Shown piece after piece: positions 1 to 9,262 of a stretch of DNA of 64,000 nucleotides (position 1 is its first letter; each line of letters begins with the position of its first letter). A program made the translations under genes and the position numbers. Below the pieces are notes generated by a model. The model was not told where the DNA came from, did no database searches, and saw only the letters and a list, made by a program, of their open reading frames with translations. The stretch lies in NCBI RefSeq assembly GCF_900240265.1, contig NZ_LT964739.1, forward strand, positions 1,988,834 through 2,052,833, in the 5' to 3' direction. This stretch comes from Galactobacillus timonensis. Its GTDB lineage: Bacteria > Bacillota_I > Bacilli_A > Erysipelotrichales > Erysipelotrichaceae.

Positions 1-2
1 AT

Positions 3-1667
3 CGGGCGCTGTGCCCGTTTCATGATGATCATTCTCCTTCAATGCATATTTCCCCCTCCCGGCAGATATTCAAGTGTTTTGTCTGTGGGGCCGGTGGAAA
101 TGTTTTTACATTTGTGCAGCGCTATGAGAACGTTTCGTTTCCGGAAGCGGTACAGGAGGTGGCGTCCATTGTCGGCGTCCCGCTGTCGGTCCACGGTGAT
201 GAACGGCAGATTGATCCGCACAAAGAAACGCTCTACAAGATTCTGAAGGAAACGATCCGCTACAGCATGTTTCAGATCAATACCCCTGAGGCAAAGGCGG
301 AAAAGGAATATCTAGACGGCCGCGGTCTGGACAGTGAGGTCCGCAAGACATTTGAGATCGGCTACAATCCGCCGGGCTCTCATCTCTATGAATTTCTCAA
401 GGCCAAAGGCTATAAGGAAGAGGATATGGCCGCATGCAATGTCGTTCGTCCGGGAAGCTTCGGGATGAGCGATGTTTTTGCTGGGCGGATTACATTTCCA
501 ATCCATGATGCCTATGGCAACCCGATCGGCTTCTCCGCCCGTACAATCGACAAGAACAATCCGAGCAAATATATCAATACCAATGATACGGAGCTCTTCC
601 ATAAGAGTGATCTTGTCTATAACGCACACCGCGCCAAGGCGGCTGCCCGCAAGCAGGGAAAGCTGTATATCTGTGAAGGCGTGACGGATGTCATTGCCAT
701 GGCAAGAGCCGGCGTTGAAAATGCGGTTTGCACCCTGGGCACTTCGTGCACCGAGCATCAGATCGGACTGATGAAAAATCTGTGTCCGACCCTTGTGTTC
801 TGTTACGATGGAGATGATGCAGGCCAGGCTGCAACCTGGCGGGCTGCTCATATGGCTTTGGCTGCCGGGGCGGATGTTCACGTGATCCGCAATATAACCA
901 AACTGGATCCGGATGAAATCATCCGCCAGCGGGGCGCCGAAGCGCTTCAGGATCTGTTAAAGCAGGAGATCGTGTGGCCGGAATTCATGCTCGCGTATCT
1001 TTCGCGCAGCGTCAATTTTGCAAATTATCTCGAGAAAAAGGAATATGCGGCAAAGGCGCAGAAAGAGATTGCGGCTCTGAGTGATCCCGTGGACCGGGAA
1101 CATTTTGCCAAGGTCCTTGAAGATCAGACGGGCTTCACGATTCAGGTGAATGCGGACAAGGATGCTTCGAACCGTTCGCTTCCTGCACGGCACGAAGCAT
1201 ATGCCAGTGCCCGTACACCGGATGGGACGGTGCAGGCAGAGGAACAGATTCTTGCGATGATGCTTGCCTCGCGGCAGGCTGCGCAGCACTATACGGAGGC
1301 TGGCGGATTTCTGATGGATCCGCTGCACAGCGAGGTAGCGAATCTGATCGTCGACGCCTACCGGTCCTGGAATGAAGTGACGCCGGCCCGTCTGATTGAT
1401 GCGGCACGTCTGCAGGAACAGAAGGATCTGATCTCGGGCCTTGCGGAAAGCTGGGCGTATCAGGAGCCCTATGATCCTAAGAAAATGGAAGGGGCGCTGC
1501 GTCAGATCAAGGCCGCTTCCCAGAAGAAGACGACAGAGCGCCTCCGCCGACAGCTGAATCAGCCGATGGATGCTGAGACGGCGGCGGAAGTGATGAAGAA
1601 ATATCAGGACAGTCTGAAAGCACTGAGGAGGTACTACGATGAGGAAAACAGCGATGGCTCCCTCTGA
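3..1667 (+). CDS. dnaG: DNA primase DnaG (5' end outside window)
   Basis: Primase makes the RNA primers for DNA replication and works with the replicative helicase. The frame is open from base 3, so the true start lies left of the window. The first visible codons carry the Cys (12-14) and His (21-23) and then the [10 protein letters not shown] pair of a CHC2 zinc finger; an in-frame ATG at 42 would cut this finger in half and is not the start. A TOPRIM domain follows, with CEGVTDV near base 672 and CYDGDDAG near base 800 holding the metal-binding acidic residues. The last part is helical and variable, as in the helicase-binding end of Gram-positive primases. The final 29 bases overlap rpoD, the usual dnaG-rpoD order. 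Confidence 0.97.
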   Translation, partial: RALCPFHDDHSPSMHISPSRQIFKCFVCGAGGNVFTFVQRYENVSFPEAVQEVASIVGVPLSVHGDERQIDPHKETLYKILKETIRYSMFQINTPEAKAEKEYLDGRGLDSEVRKTFEIGYNPPGSHLYEFLKAKGYKEEDMAACNVVRPGSFGMSDVFAGRITFPIHDAYGNPIGFSARTIDKNNPSKYINTNDTELFHKSDLVYNAHRAKAAARKQGKLYICEGVTDVIAMARAGVENAVCTLGTSCTEHQIGLMKNLCPTLVFCYDGDDAGQAATWRAAHMALAAGADVHVIRNITKLDPDEIIRQRGAEALQDLLKQEIVWPEFMLAYLSRSVNFANYLEKKEYAAKAQKEIAALSDPVDREHFAKVLEDQTGFTIQVNADKDASNRSLPARHEAYASARTPDGTVQAEEQILAMMLASRQAAQHYTEAGGFLMDPLHSEVANLIVDAYRSWNEVTPARLIDAARLQEQKDLISGLAESWAYQEPYDPKKMEGALRQIKAASQKKTTERLRRQLNQPMDAETAAEVMKKYQDSLKALRRYYDEENSDGSL

Positions 1668-3138
1668 AGAGGAAGCCGGGGCAGTTTATGGGACGGCGAA
1701 GGATTATCTTCGTGCCCGCCGTTTCTCAATGCAGGTCAAGAAATACGAAAATCAGCTGGAACATGAGGAAAACGCTTCTTTTGCGCGGTTTCTGAAGGCA
1801 AAGAAAGAGATGTTTCAGGAAGCCGCTCCTGTTTCAGAAGAAAAGGAAATTGCTGTCGCCGAAACAGCCGTCATTGATCCTTACTGCTATGAGGGAAAGA
1901 AAAAGATCCTGAAGACCTTCGATGAGCTGAAAGAAGATTTCAAGACTGTCTATGAACAGAACGGTGTTCTTTATCAGCGTGATATCGTCAATGCCCTGGA
2001 ACACATTGATATGGATGATGAATCCATGGACCGGCTGTGGGACTGGTTCAACGAACAGGGGATGAACGTGCTTGAAGATGAGGACCTCGGCCTGGATGAC
2101 GGGGATGAAGAGGCTGCGATTCTCGATGAAGATCTTTCTGACGCGGATGAAGATGCGCAGGAGATGGATGAAGCGGACAGCGACGAAGCGGATGAGGATG
2201 ATGCCGATGATGAAGAGGATGATTCTTCTTCGGCGGTAGAAGAGACACCTGCCTATATGCGCCGCCTGATTTCTGCGGCTTACAATTCCCGCGGCGGAGC
2301 CGTTACTCTTGGTGATCCGGTCAAGATGTACCTGAAGGAAATCGGCCGCATTCCTCTTTTGAAGCCGGAGGATGAGCCGGGCATTGCCAAGCGCATCGAA
2401 GAAGGTGATGAGGCGGCGAGGGATCTCTTGATTTCGTCGAACCTGCGTCTTGTCGTATCGATTGCCAAGAAGTATGTCGGACGGGGCATGCTGTTTCTGG
2501 ATCTGATCCAGGAGGGCAACCTCGGTCTGGTCAAGGCGGTGGAGAAGTTTGACTATCGCAAGGGATTCAAGTTCTCGACCTATGCGACCTGGTGGATCCG
2601 TCAGGCCATCACGCGTGCCATTGCCGATCAGGCCCGTACCATCCGCATTCCGGTGCATATGGTGGAAACCATCAATAAGATGTCACGCATTCAGCGCAAT
2701 CTGTCGCAGGAGCTTGGACGTGATCCTTCGCCGGCGGAGATCGCTGCCAAAATGGACGGCATGACAGCGGAACGGGTGCGGGAAATTCAGAAGATTGCCA
2801 TGGAGCCGGTGTCACTTGAGACACCGATCGGCGAAGAGGATGATTCGCACCTCGGTGATTTCATTGAGGACAAGGATGCCGTTTCGCCCAACGAATATGC
2901 CAGCAACCAGCAGCTGAAGGATGAGATCAACTATGTACTCTCCGGCCTGACGGAACGTGAAGAAAAGGTGCTGCGGCTGCGTTTTGGCCTCTATGACGGC
3001 AAGACGCGGACGCTGGAGGAAGTCGGCAGAGAGTTCAATGTGACCCGTGAGCGGATCCGTCAGATCGAAGCGAAGGCGCTGCGGAAGCTGAAGCACCCGA
3101 CGCGCTCGAAGCGGTTGAAGGAGTATTTCGGAAAGTGA
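1639..3138 (+). CDS. rpoD: Primary sigma factor RpoD/SigA, long form
   Basis: Housekeeping sigma factor that directs RNA polymerase to -35/-10 promoters. It has 499 residues against about 371 in Bacillus subtilis SigA. Residues 1-88 are a charged extension; region 1.1 is about 90-146, followed by a strongly acidic stretch at about 147-202. Region 1.2 is at 224-258, region 2 at 264-335 (with [10 protein letters not shown] and [13 protein letters not shown]), region 3 at about 343-420, and the region 4 helix-turn-helix at 427-490 ([17 protein letters not shown]). The start has GAGGAGG seven bases upstream and overlaps the dnaG end, which suggests translational coupling. The conserved core makes the identity certain; only the role of the N-terminal and acidic additions is unknown. 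Confidence 0.98.
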   Translation: MRKTAMAPSEEEAGAVYGTAKDYLRARRFSMQVKKYENQLEHEENASFARFLKAKKEMFQEAAPVSEEKEIAVAETAVIDPYCYEGKKKILKTFDELKEDFKTVYEQNGVLYQRDIVNALEHIDMDDESMDRLWDWFNEQGMNVLEDEDLGLDDGDEEAAILDEDLSDADEDAQEMDEADSDEADEDDADDEEDDSSSAVEETPAYMRRLISAAYNSRGGAVTLGDPVKMYLKEIGRIPLLKPEDEPGIAKRIEEGDEAARDLLISSNLRLVVSIAKKYVGRGMLFLDLIQEGNLGLVKAVEKFDYRKGFKFSTYATWWIRQAITRAIADQARTIRIPVHMVETINKMSRIQRNLSQELGRDPSPAEIAAKMDGMTAERVREIQKIAMEPVSLETPIGEEDDSHLGDFIEDKDAVSPNEYASNQQLKDEINYVLSGLTEREEKVLRLRFGLYDGKTRTLEEVGREFNVTRERIRQIEAKALRKLKHPTRSKRLKEYFGK

Positions 3139-3141
3139 TCT

Positions 3142-3804
3142 ATGAATCAGCGTATTCTTGAAATTGCAGAAATGGTTGATCGGGGTGCAGTGCTGGCGGA
3201 CATCGGCACGGACCATGGTCAGCTGTGCATCGTTCTGGCTGAGAAGCGCTGGATCAAAAAGGCCTATGCGTGTGATGTTGCGCATGGGCCTTTATGTGCA
3301 GCCCAGAAGAACATTCAGTCTGCCGGCGTTGAAGACCGTGTGAAGACAATTCTGTCGGATGGCTTTGATCAGGTTCCGATGGATGCGGACTGTGCCGTAA
3401 TTGCGGGCATGGGCTGCCGCACGATTGCCGGGATTCTTGAACGTGCTCATGAGCGGCTGGATTCCTTTTCGAAGATCATTCTGGAAGCCAATGATGATCC
3501 GATCGCCATGCGTCAGTGGCTGAGTGATCAGAAGATGTCAATTATTGATGAAACGTTTCTTTTTGATAAAGGCAAGCCGTATACGGTCATTGCCATGACA
3601 ACGCAGAAAAGGGAAGCGTACAGCCCTGAGGACATTGTGCTGGGGCCGGTATTGAAGCAGAAGGCGGAGCATGACTGGCTGCTGTACTGTGGGCAGAGAC
3701 AGGAAAAGCTGAGTGCGCTTCTGGCACTAAAAAAAGAAGGCCCCGAACGCGAGCGGCTCGAGGAAGAACTCCGGTATTATCAGAAACTAAAAGAAAAGGC
3801 GTGA
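3142..3804 (+). CDS. trmK: tRNA (adenine(22)-N1)-methyltransferase TrmK
   Basis: SAM-dependent enzyme that methylates N1 of A22 in tRNA. The 220-residue length and the N-terminal ADIGTDHGQL motif (SAM binding), followed by VIAGMGCRTIAGIL and ILEANDD, fit the TrmK/YqfN family. It begins 3 bases after the rpoD stop, as in Bacillus where yqfN lies downstream of sigA, so it is probably in the same transcript. The C-terminal 50 residues form a charged coiled coil, also normal for the family. Its stop codon lies inside the hairpin that terminates the convergent rpsT gene. Confidence 0.93.
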   Translation: MNQRILEIAEMVDRGAVLADIGTDHGQLCIVLAEKRWIKKAYACDVAHGPLCAAQKNIQSAGVEDRVKTILSDGFDQVPMDADCAVIAGMGCRTIAGILERAHERLDSFSKIILEANDDPIAMRQWLSDQKMSIIDETFLFDKGKPYTVIAMTTQKREAYSPEDIVLGPVLKQKAEHDWLLYCGQRQEKLSALLALKKEGPERERLEEELRYYQKLKEKA

Positions 3805-3815
3805 TCACTCACGCC
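3788..3815 (-). terminator. Rho-independent terminator of rpsT
   Basis: Read on the minus strand, GGCGTGA, loop GTGA and TCACGCC form a perfect 7-bp stem (3798-3815) followed by a TTTTCTTTT run. It lies just past the rpsT stop and overlaps the last codons of trmK on the other strand. In the plus direction there is no T run. Confidence 0.8.
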
Positions 3816-3828
3816 GCAATCGCAGAAC

Positions 3829-4095
3829 TTATTCAGAAATGCTGTTGACCGCCTTAGCCAGACGAGACTTCTGACGGGCTGCATAATTGCCCTTCTTCAG
3901 ATGGCTGCTGACCGCCTTGTCAAGAACCGAATTCGCCTGATCAAACGCCTTCTTAGCACCTTCAGCATCCTTGGCTTCTACAGCAGCAAGAACGTTCTTG
4001 ATGGCGCCCTTGACTTCTGTCTTCTGTCCCTGGTTTGCGGCCTGGCGCTTCGCATTTGTAATTGCACGCTTCTTCTGAGACTTAATGTTTGCCAT
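3829..4095 (-). CDS. rpsT: 30S ribosomal protein S20
   Basis: Primary 16S rRNA-binding protein of the small subunit. It has 88 residues, lysine/alanine-rich and helical, beginning MANIKSQKKRAI, the family signature start. The ATG at 4093-4095 has AAAGGAGG six bases upstream; the open frame continues upstream to 4356 but that part is untranslated leader. It is transcribed alone, divergent from fmt, from the promoter at 4127-4155, and ends at the hairpin overlapping trmK. Confidence 0.97.
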   Translation of the reverse strand: MANIKSQKKRAITNAKRQAANQGQKTEVKGAIKNVLAAVEAKDAEGAKKAFDQANSVLDKAVSSHLKKGNYAARQKSRLAKAVNSISE

Positions 4096-4126
4096 GCTGC
4101 ACCTCCTTTTCCTGTCAAACATGAGG

Positions 4127-4155
4127 ATTATAGCAAAGGCACTTTCAAATTGCAA
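4127..4155 (-). promoter_or_regulatory. SigA promoter of rpsT
   Basis: On the minus strand TTGCAA (4155-4150), a 17-base spacer and TATAAT (4132-4127) form a near-consensus SigA promoter about 30 bases ahead of the rpsT start codon. Confidence 0.75.
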
Positions 4156-4216
4156 CGAAACTGGCATGGAATCCCGCCTTTCGTGTATGATGGATTCTGG
4201 TTTCAGGAGGCTTTCA

Positions 4217-5158
4217 ATGAATAAAGATATTCGTGTTGTTTTTATCGGCACAACTGACTTTTCGGTTGTTGTTTTAAATACCCTGGTTACGGAAGGCTGG
4301 AATGTCGTCGGCGCCGTATCGCAGCCCGACCGTCCCGTCGGCCGCAAGCAGATCATTCAGCCGACGCCGGTTCATCAGTATTGCATCGATCACGGTATTA
4401 CATGCATTGAACCGCTGAAGCTGCGCAAAGAGAGTCAGAGCGTTCTTGATCTTCAGCCGGATCTGATCGTTACCTGTGCCTATGGCCAGATCGTGCCGGA
4501 TGATATTCTTGCCGCCCCGGAATACGGCTGCCTCAATATTCATCCTTCGCTGTTACCGCGCTATCGCGGCGGAGCTCCGATGCATCGGGCCGTTTGGGCC
4601 GCTGACAAGGAAACGGGCGTCTGTCTGATGCGGATGGTAAAGGCCATGGATGCCGGTGATGTCTATGCATGCGTCCATGTAACGATCGGTCCCGACGAAA
4701 CAACGAGCGAGCTGGAAGAAAAGCTCAAGGAAACCTCGGCAGAGATCATCCGTGATTATCTTCCTTCCTATGTTGAAGGAAAGCTGCCCGGTGTTCCCCA
4801 GAGTGAAGAGGGAATGGTGCTGGCACCGAACATTTCTCCTGAAGAAGAGCAGGTACACTTTCAGAGTGAAGATGTCCACGCGGCCTACAACCATATACGG
4901 GCATTAATTTCCTGGCCGCTTCCCTATGGAATGATCAACGGCCACCGCATCCGCTTCTACAGGGCACGGATGAGTGAAACACCGACCGATGCACTGGCTG
5001 GCACCGTGCTGGATTTCAGCGGCGGGTCCATGAACATTGCCGTCACGGGCGGCGTGATCCATATCTATGAGCTGCAGATGGAGGGCAAGAAGCAGATGGA
5101 TGCCAGGTCCTTTGCCAATGGCGCCGGCCGTGCCCTGGTCGCGCAGCGGTTTGAGTGA
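4217..5158 (+). CDS. fmt: Methionyl-tRNA formyltransferase
   Basis: Formylates the initiator Met-tRNA with 10-formyl-THF. It has 313 residues from the ATG at 4217, chosen because CAGGAGG lies seven bases upstream; the frame is open further left (to 4085) but that is the divergent leader of rpsT. Visible motifs are [10 protein letters not shown] at the N terminus, [17 protein letters not shown] with the catalytic Asn and His, and AMDAGDVY with the catalytic Asp. A C-terminal beta-barrel domain starts around residue 205. It is followed 10 bases later by lepA, so translation genes are grouped here. Confidence 0.96.
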   Translation: MNKDIRVVFIGTTDFSVVVLNTLVTEGWNVVGAVSQPDRPVGRKQIIQPTPVHQYCIDHGITCIEPLKLRKESQSVLDLQPDLIVTCAYGQIVPDDILAAPEYGCLNIHPSLLPRYRGGAPMHRAVWAADKETGVCLMRMVKAMDAGDVYACVHVTIGPDETTSELEEKLKETSAEIIRDYLPSYVEGKLPGVPQSEEGMVLAPNISPEEEQVHFQSEDVHAAYNHIRALISWPLPYGMINGHRIRFYRARMSETPTDALAGTVLDFSGGSMNIAVTGGVIHIYELQMEGKKQMDARSFANGAGRALVAQRFE

Positions 5159-5168
5159 GGGATGCAGA

Positions 5169-6983
5169 ATGATTGATCAGAAGCACATTCGCAATTTCTG
5201 CATCATTGCCCATATTGATCACGGCAAATCGACACTGGCCGACCGCATTCTGGAAATGACTGATACGGTGCAGGCCCGTGACATGAAGGCACAGCTGCTG
5301 GATGATATGGACCTGGAGCGAGAGAGAGGAATCACGATCCGGCTCAACGCGGTTCAGCTGTCCTACCATGCCAAAAACGGGGAGGAGTATCTCTTCAATC
5401 TGATCGATACCCCGGGGCATGTGGACTTTTCCTATGAAGTATCACGCTCCCTTGCGGCCTGCGAAGGGGCAATTCTGGTTGTTGATGCGACCCAGGGCGT
5501 TCAGGCGCAGACGCTGGCCAATACGTATCTGGCTTTGGATAATGATCTGGAAATTCTTCCGGTCATTAACAAGTGCGATATGAACAACGCACGTCCGGAG
5601 CACGTCAAGAAGGAGATTGAAAACATCATCGGCCTCGACTGTTCCGATGCCCCGGAGATTTCCGCCCGCACCGGAAAGAATGTTGATCAGGTGCTGGAAC
5701 AGATCGTTGCCAAGATTCCGGCGCCGACCGGAGATCCGGATGCGCCGCTGCAGGCGCTGGTCTTTGACAGCTACTATGACGCCTACCGTGGTGTCATTGT
5801 TCTGGTGCGGATCCGGCAGGGACATATTTCCGTCGGTGATCAGATCCGCTTCATGGCTACGGGTGCCGAGTTTCAGGTCCTTGAAGCGGGAATCCGCAAT
5901 CCGAAGGAAGTACCGGTGCAGACACTTGGCTGCGGGGATGTTGGATGGATTGCAGCGTCGATCAAGGATATTCATGATGTCCGCTCGGGCGATACGATTA
6001 CTTCCGTCGCCAATCCGGCTGCCAAACCTCTTGCCGGATACAAGAAGCTGAATCCGATGGTGTTCTGCGGTTTGTATCCGACGGATGCCGCCAAATATCA
6101 GGATCTTCATGATGCTCTCGACAAACTGCAGCTCAACGATGCCAGCCTGCAGTACGAACCCGAAACATCCCAGGCGCTTGGCTTCGGCTTCCGCGTCGGC
6201 TGCCTTGGCCTTCTTCATATGGATGTTGTTCAGGAGCGGCTGGAGAGGGATTATGACCTCGATCTGATCGCTACGGCACCTTCCGTTGTCTATCATGTCT
6301 ATCTGACGGACGGTACCTGCGTCGAAATTGACAACCCGGCAAAAATGCCGGACAGTGCGCGGATCAGCCGTGTCGAGGAACCGTATGTCAAGGCAGACAT
6401 CATGGTCCCGGATACCTATATCGGACCGGTCATGGATCTTTGCAAGAGTAAGCGCGGCACCTTTGTGACGATGGAAGTCATCGATGAGGGACGCGATCAG
6501 ATTACCTTCAATATGCCGCTGTCGGAGATCATCTTCGACTTCTTTGACCGTCTCAAGTCCTGCACCCGCGGTTATGCGTCGCTGGAATATGAGATCACCG
6601 GCTATCAGGCGGAAGATCTCGTCAAGATGGATATTCTTCTCAACGGCCAGCCGGTCGATGCCCTGTCGGTCATCATTCACCGCGATGAAGCCTACAAGCG
6701 CGGCTCCGCAATCACGTCCAAACTCAAGGACATCATTCCCCGTCAGCAGTTTGAAATACCGATTCAGGCTGCGATCGGCGGAAAGATCATTGCCCGTACC
6801 AACATCAAGGCGGTGCGGAAGAACGTCCTTGCCAAGTGTTATGGCGGCGATATTTCCCGAAAGAAGAAACTGCTTGAGAAGCAGAAGGCCGGCAAGAAGC
6901 GGATGAAAGCCGTCGGACAGGTGGAAATTCCGCAGGAAGCGTTCTTTGCGCTTGCCCGCATCGATGAAGACGAAAAACAATGA
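5169..6983 (+). CDS. lepA: Elongation factor 4 (LepA) GTPase
   Basis: Ribosome-associated translational GTPase (back-translocase/assembly factor). It has 604 residues, the family length. The G motifs [17 protein letters not shown] and NKCD sit in the N-terminal 140 residues. EF-Tu-like domain 2, the EF-G-like domains and the LepA-specific C-terminal domain ([16 protein letters not shown]) follow. The start at ATG 5169 has GTGAGGG upstream, and the [10 protein letters not shown] beginning is typical. Its stop overlaps the hemW start by 4 bases (ATGA); lepA-hemW is a common Gram-positive pair. Confidence 0.97.
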   Translation: MIDQKHIRNFCIIAHIDHGKSTLADRILEMTDTVQARDMKAQLLDDMDLERERGITIRLNAVQLSYHAKNGEEYLFNLIDTPGHVDFSYEVSRSLAACEGAILVVDATQGVQAQTLANTYLALDNDLEILPVINKCDMNNARPEHVKKEIENIIGLDCSDAPEISARTGKNVDQVLEQIVAKIPAPTGDPDAPLQALVFDSYYDAYRGVIVLVRIRQGHISVGDQIRFMATGAEFQVLEAGIRNPKEVPVQTLGCGDVGWIAASIKDIHDVRSGDTITSVANPAAKPLAGYKKLNPMVFCGLYPTDAAKYQDLHDALDKLQLNDASLQYEPETSQALGFGFRVGCLGLLHMDVVQERLERDYDLDLIATAPSVVYHVYLTDGTCVEIDNPAKMPDSARISRVEEPYVKADIMVPDTYIGPVMDLCKSKRGTFVTMEVIDEGRDQITFNMPLSEIIFDFFDRLKSCTRGYASLEYEITGYQAEDLVKMDILLNGQPVDALSVIIHRDEAYKRGSAITSKLKDIIPRQQFEIPIQAAIGGKIIARTNIKAVRKNVLAKCYGGDISRKKKLLEKQKAGKKRMKAVGQVEIPQEAFFALARIDEDEKQ

Positions 6984-8101
6984 AACCGCAGTACCTGTAT
7001 GTCCATGTACCGTTCTGCCGCTCCATCTGTTTTTACTGTGACTTCTGTCATGTCGGCTATAACAAGACAATGGCTGAGCGCTGGCTGCTTGCCCTGCAGA
7101 GGGAGCTGCAGTTTTATCCACCGTCTGATCACCTGAAAACGATCTACATCGGCGGCGGAACGCCAACGGCTCTGAGCAGTGTTCAGCTCACGAAGCTGTT
7201 AGAGATGCTTGCCCCTTATGGCAGACACGTTCAGGAATATACGATGGAAGCCAATCCGGAATCACTGGATGATGAAAAGGCAGAGATCCTGTCCCGTTTC
7301 GGCATCAACCGCGTTTCGCTCGGCTATCAGACCGATGATCCGGCACAGCTTTCTTTCATGAACAGGCATGCGGATCCGGATACGGTGTGCCGCTCTATGG
7401 AATGTCTGCGTTGGCACGGAATCAAAAACATCTCGCTCGATCTTATGTACAGTCTGCCGGGGCAGACCCTGATTCAGCTTCAGCATGAGGTTGAGACGGC
7501 TCTGGCCATGAATCCGGAACATCTGTCGCTTTACAGTCTGACGATTGCTGAGGGAACGGTCTTTGCGTCCAGAAATGTTTCTCCCTGTGATCCCGATACG
7601 GAGGCCGACATGTATGAATGGATCTGCCGCCGGCTGGAAGAGGCAGGCTATCAGCAGTACGAGCTGTCGAACTTTGCCAGAAAGGGGTGGCAGTCGCTTC
7701 ATAATCTTGCCTACTGGCATTATGAAGATTTCCAGGGGCTTGGAGCGGGTGCTTCCGGGAAAAACGGATCGTTCCGCTATGATCATTCGAAGAATCTCAG
7801 CCAGTACATGGCCTCGCCCGCTTCACGGTTTCTGATACCTCTGACCAGGGAAGATCTGATGTTTGAAAACATCATGATGAATCTGCGGCTGAAGGAGGGG
7901 ATGAACAGGAAGGAGTTCCTTGATCGCTATGGCATCAGCGTCGATGAAGCCTATCCGTCCTCCCTGCGCTTATTAAAGCAGAGCGGACTGATCGAGGAGG
8001 ATGATGAAATGATCCGGGCTACGGACCATGGCTATGAGATTCTCAACGATGTCCTGGAAGTATTCCTTGATGAGGCGGAAGAACGGAAAAAACTGCATTG
8101 A
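6980..8101 (+). CDS. hemW: HemW, radical SAM heme chaperone/coproporphyrinogen III oxidase-like
   Basis: Radical SAM protein of the HemN/HemW branch. It has 373 residues with the 4Fe-4S CxxxCxxC motif C13, C17, C20 ([10 protein letters not shown]), the [11 protein letters not shown] motif, and the C-terminal HemN-type domain. Authentic HemN has a longer N terminus; the short form next to lepA is HemW, which inserts heme rather than oxidising coproporphyrinogen. An extra Cys23 follows the cluster motif. Translation is coupled to lepA by the ATGA overlap. Confidence 0.93.
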   Translation: MKPQYLYVHVPFCRSICFYCDFCHVGYNKTMAERWLLALQRELQFYPPSDHLKTIYIGGGTPTALSSVQLTKLLEMLAPYGRHVQEYTMEANPESLDDEKAEILSRFGINRVSLGYQTDDPAQLSFMNRHADPDTVCRSMECLRWHGIKNISLDLMYSLPGQTLIQLQHEVETALAMNPEHLSLYSLTIAEGTVFASRNVSPCDPDTEADMYEWICRRLEEAGYQQYELSNFARKGWQSLHNLAYWHYEDFQGLGAGASGKNGSFRYDHSKNLSQYMASPASRFLIPLTREDLMFENIMMNLRLKEGMNRKEFLDRYGISVDEAYPSSLRLLKQSGLIEEDDEMIRATDHGYEILNDVLEVFLDEAEERKKLH

Positions 8102-8208
8102 ATCCCGTATTGTTTGGTGATATTCTTAATAGGCTTTCGATCTGGGCAGGGCGCATCTCCGGCGCATGCGCGGAACGGAAGGACTGAAAAATAAAGGAGA
8201 AAATTAAA
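8098..8208 (+). promoter_or_regulatory. rpsO promoter and structured 5' leader
   Basis: TTGAAT (8098-8103), a 17-base spacer and TATTCT (8121-8126) form a plausible SigA promoter straddling the hemW stop. The roughly 75-base leader contains a hairpin, GCGCAT (8151-8156) pairing with ATGCGC (8166-8171), and then AAAGGAG before the rpsO ATG. Leaders of rpsO often bind S15 for feedback control; whether this one does is inference. Confidence 0.55.
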
Positions 8209-8475
8209 ATGCTGGACAAGGAAACAAAAGCGAGAATCATGAAGGAATACGGCCGCAAGGAAGGCGACACGGGTTCCTGCGAAGTACAGGTAGCGATGCT
8301 GACGGAGCAGATCAACCGTCTCACGGCTCATCTGAAGGATCATCCGAAGGATTTTGCTTCCAACCGTGGTCTGATGATGATGGTCGGTCATCGTAAGAAC
8401 CTTCTGACCTATCTTCGCCGTACGGATATCAACCGTTACCGTGATCTGGTCAAGAAGCTTGGCCTGAGAAAGTAA
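8209..8475 (+). CDS. rpsO: 30S ribosomal protein S15
   Basis: Primary 16S rRNA-binding protein. It has 88 residues, the standard length, with the diagnostic [17 protein letters not shown] and [13 protein letters not shown] segments. The start ATG is preceded by AAAGGAGAAAATTAAA. It is monocistronic, with its own promoter in the hemW tail and a strong terminator at 8488-8520. The usual rpsO-pnp pair is split here: pnp lies about 6 kb downstream. Confidence 0.98.
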   Translation: MLDKETKARIMKEYGRKEGDTGSCEVQVAMLTEQINRLTAHLKDHPKDFASNRGLMMMVGHRKNLLTYLRRTDINRYRDLVKKLGLRK

Positions 8476-8487
8476 TCTCGCTTCCAC

Positions 8488-8520
8488 AAAGCAGGGGAAT
8501 CAGAGCCTCTGCTTTTTTTT
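8488..8520 (+). terminator. Rho-independent terminator of rpsO
   Basis: AGCAGGGG and CCTCTGCT pair over 8 bp with one G-U, and are followed by a run of eight T. Confidence 0.9.
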
Positions 8521-8558
8521 GCGCCTGATTCGATATAATATTCACGAACGGAGCCGGT

Positions 8559-9260
8559 ATGAGCTATCTTGAATTCCGCAATGTAACGAAAAACTATCAT
8601 GTTGGAGAAGTTGATATTCACGCCCTTGCCGGCATCGATTTTCAGGTTGAAAAGGGGCAGCTGGTGATTATCTGCGGCGCCTCCGGAGCCGGGAAAAGTA
8701 CGATTCTCAATATCCTCGGTGGAATGGATACGGCTTCCAGCGGCGAAGTCATCGTCGACGGAAAACATATTGAACAGTTCAATGAAAAGCAGCTGACCGA
8801 CTATCGGCGCTTTGATATCGGTTTTGTCTTTCAGTTTTACAATCTCGTCATGAATCTGACGGCGCTGGAAAATGTGGAGCTGGCATGCGAAATTGCCCGC
8901 ACGCCGATGGACCCCGCCGAGATTCTGAAGAAGGTCGGACTTCAGGAGAGGATGAATAACTTTCCCAGCCAGCTTTCCGGTGGCGAGCAGCAGCGTGTCT
9001 CGATTGCCCGTGCCCTTGCCAAGAATCCGCGCCTTCTGCTGTGCGATGAGCCGACCGGTGCTCTTGACTATAAGACCGGCAAACAGATCCTTCATCTTCT
9101 GCAGGACGCATCCCGCAAGGAGGGGATGACCGTGCTGATCATTACGCATAACCTGGCTCTCTGCCCGATGGGAGACAAGGTCATTCATATCAAGAGCGGA
9201 CTCGTTGAGGCGACGGAGGTTCATGAACATCCCGCCGATATCGATGAAATAGAGTGGTGA
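8559..9260 (+). CDS. ABC transporter ATP-binding protein (LolD/MacB type)
   Basis: ATPase subunit that powers the permease encoded directly downstream. It has 233 residues with Walker [10 protein letters not shown], the Q-loop in VFQFYNLV, signature LSGGEQQRV, Walker [13 protein letters not shown] and the H-loop ITHN. The family clusters with MacB/FtsX-type mechanotransmission exporters rather than solute importers. A TATAAT at 8535-8540 precedes it. The stop overlaps possible GTG starts of the permease, so the pair is surely co-expressed. The substrate is unknown. Confidence 0.93.
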   Translation: MSYLEFRNVTKNYHVGEVDIHALAGIDFQVEKGQLVIICGASGAGKSTILNILGGMDTASSGEVIVDGKHIEQFNEKQLTDYRRFDIGFVFQFYNLVMNLTALENVELACEIARTPMDPAEILKKVGLQERMNNFPSQLSGGEQQRVSIARALAKNPRLLLCDEPTGALDYKTGKQILHLLQDASRKEGMTVLIITHNLALCPMGDKVIHIKSGLVEATEVHEHPADIDEIEW

Positions 9261-9262
9261 AC

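Noticed and set aside
5442..7166. 574-codon open frame antisense to lepA
   Set aside because: Shadow of lepA produced by codon bias; no ribosome site and no recognisable domain.
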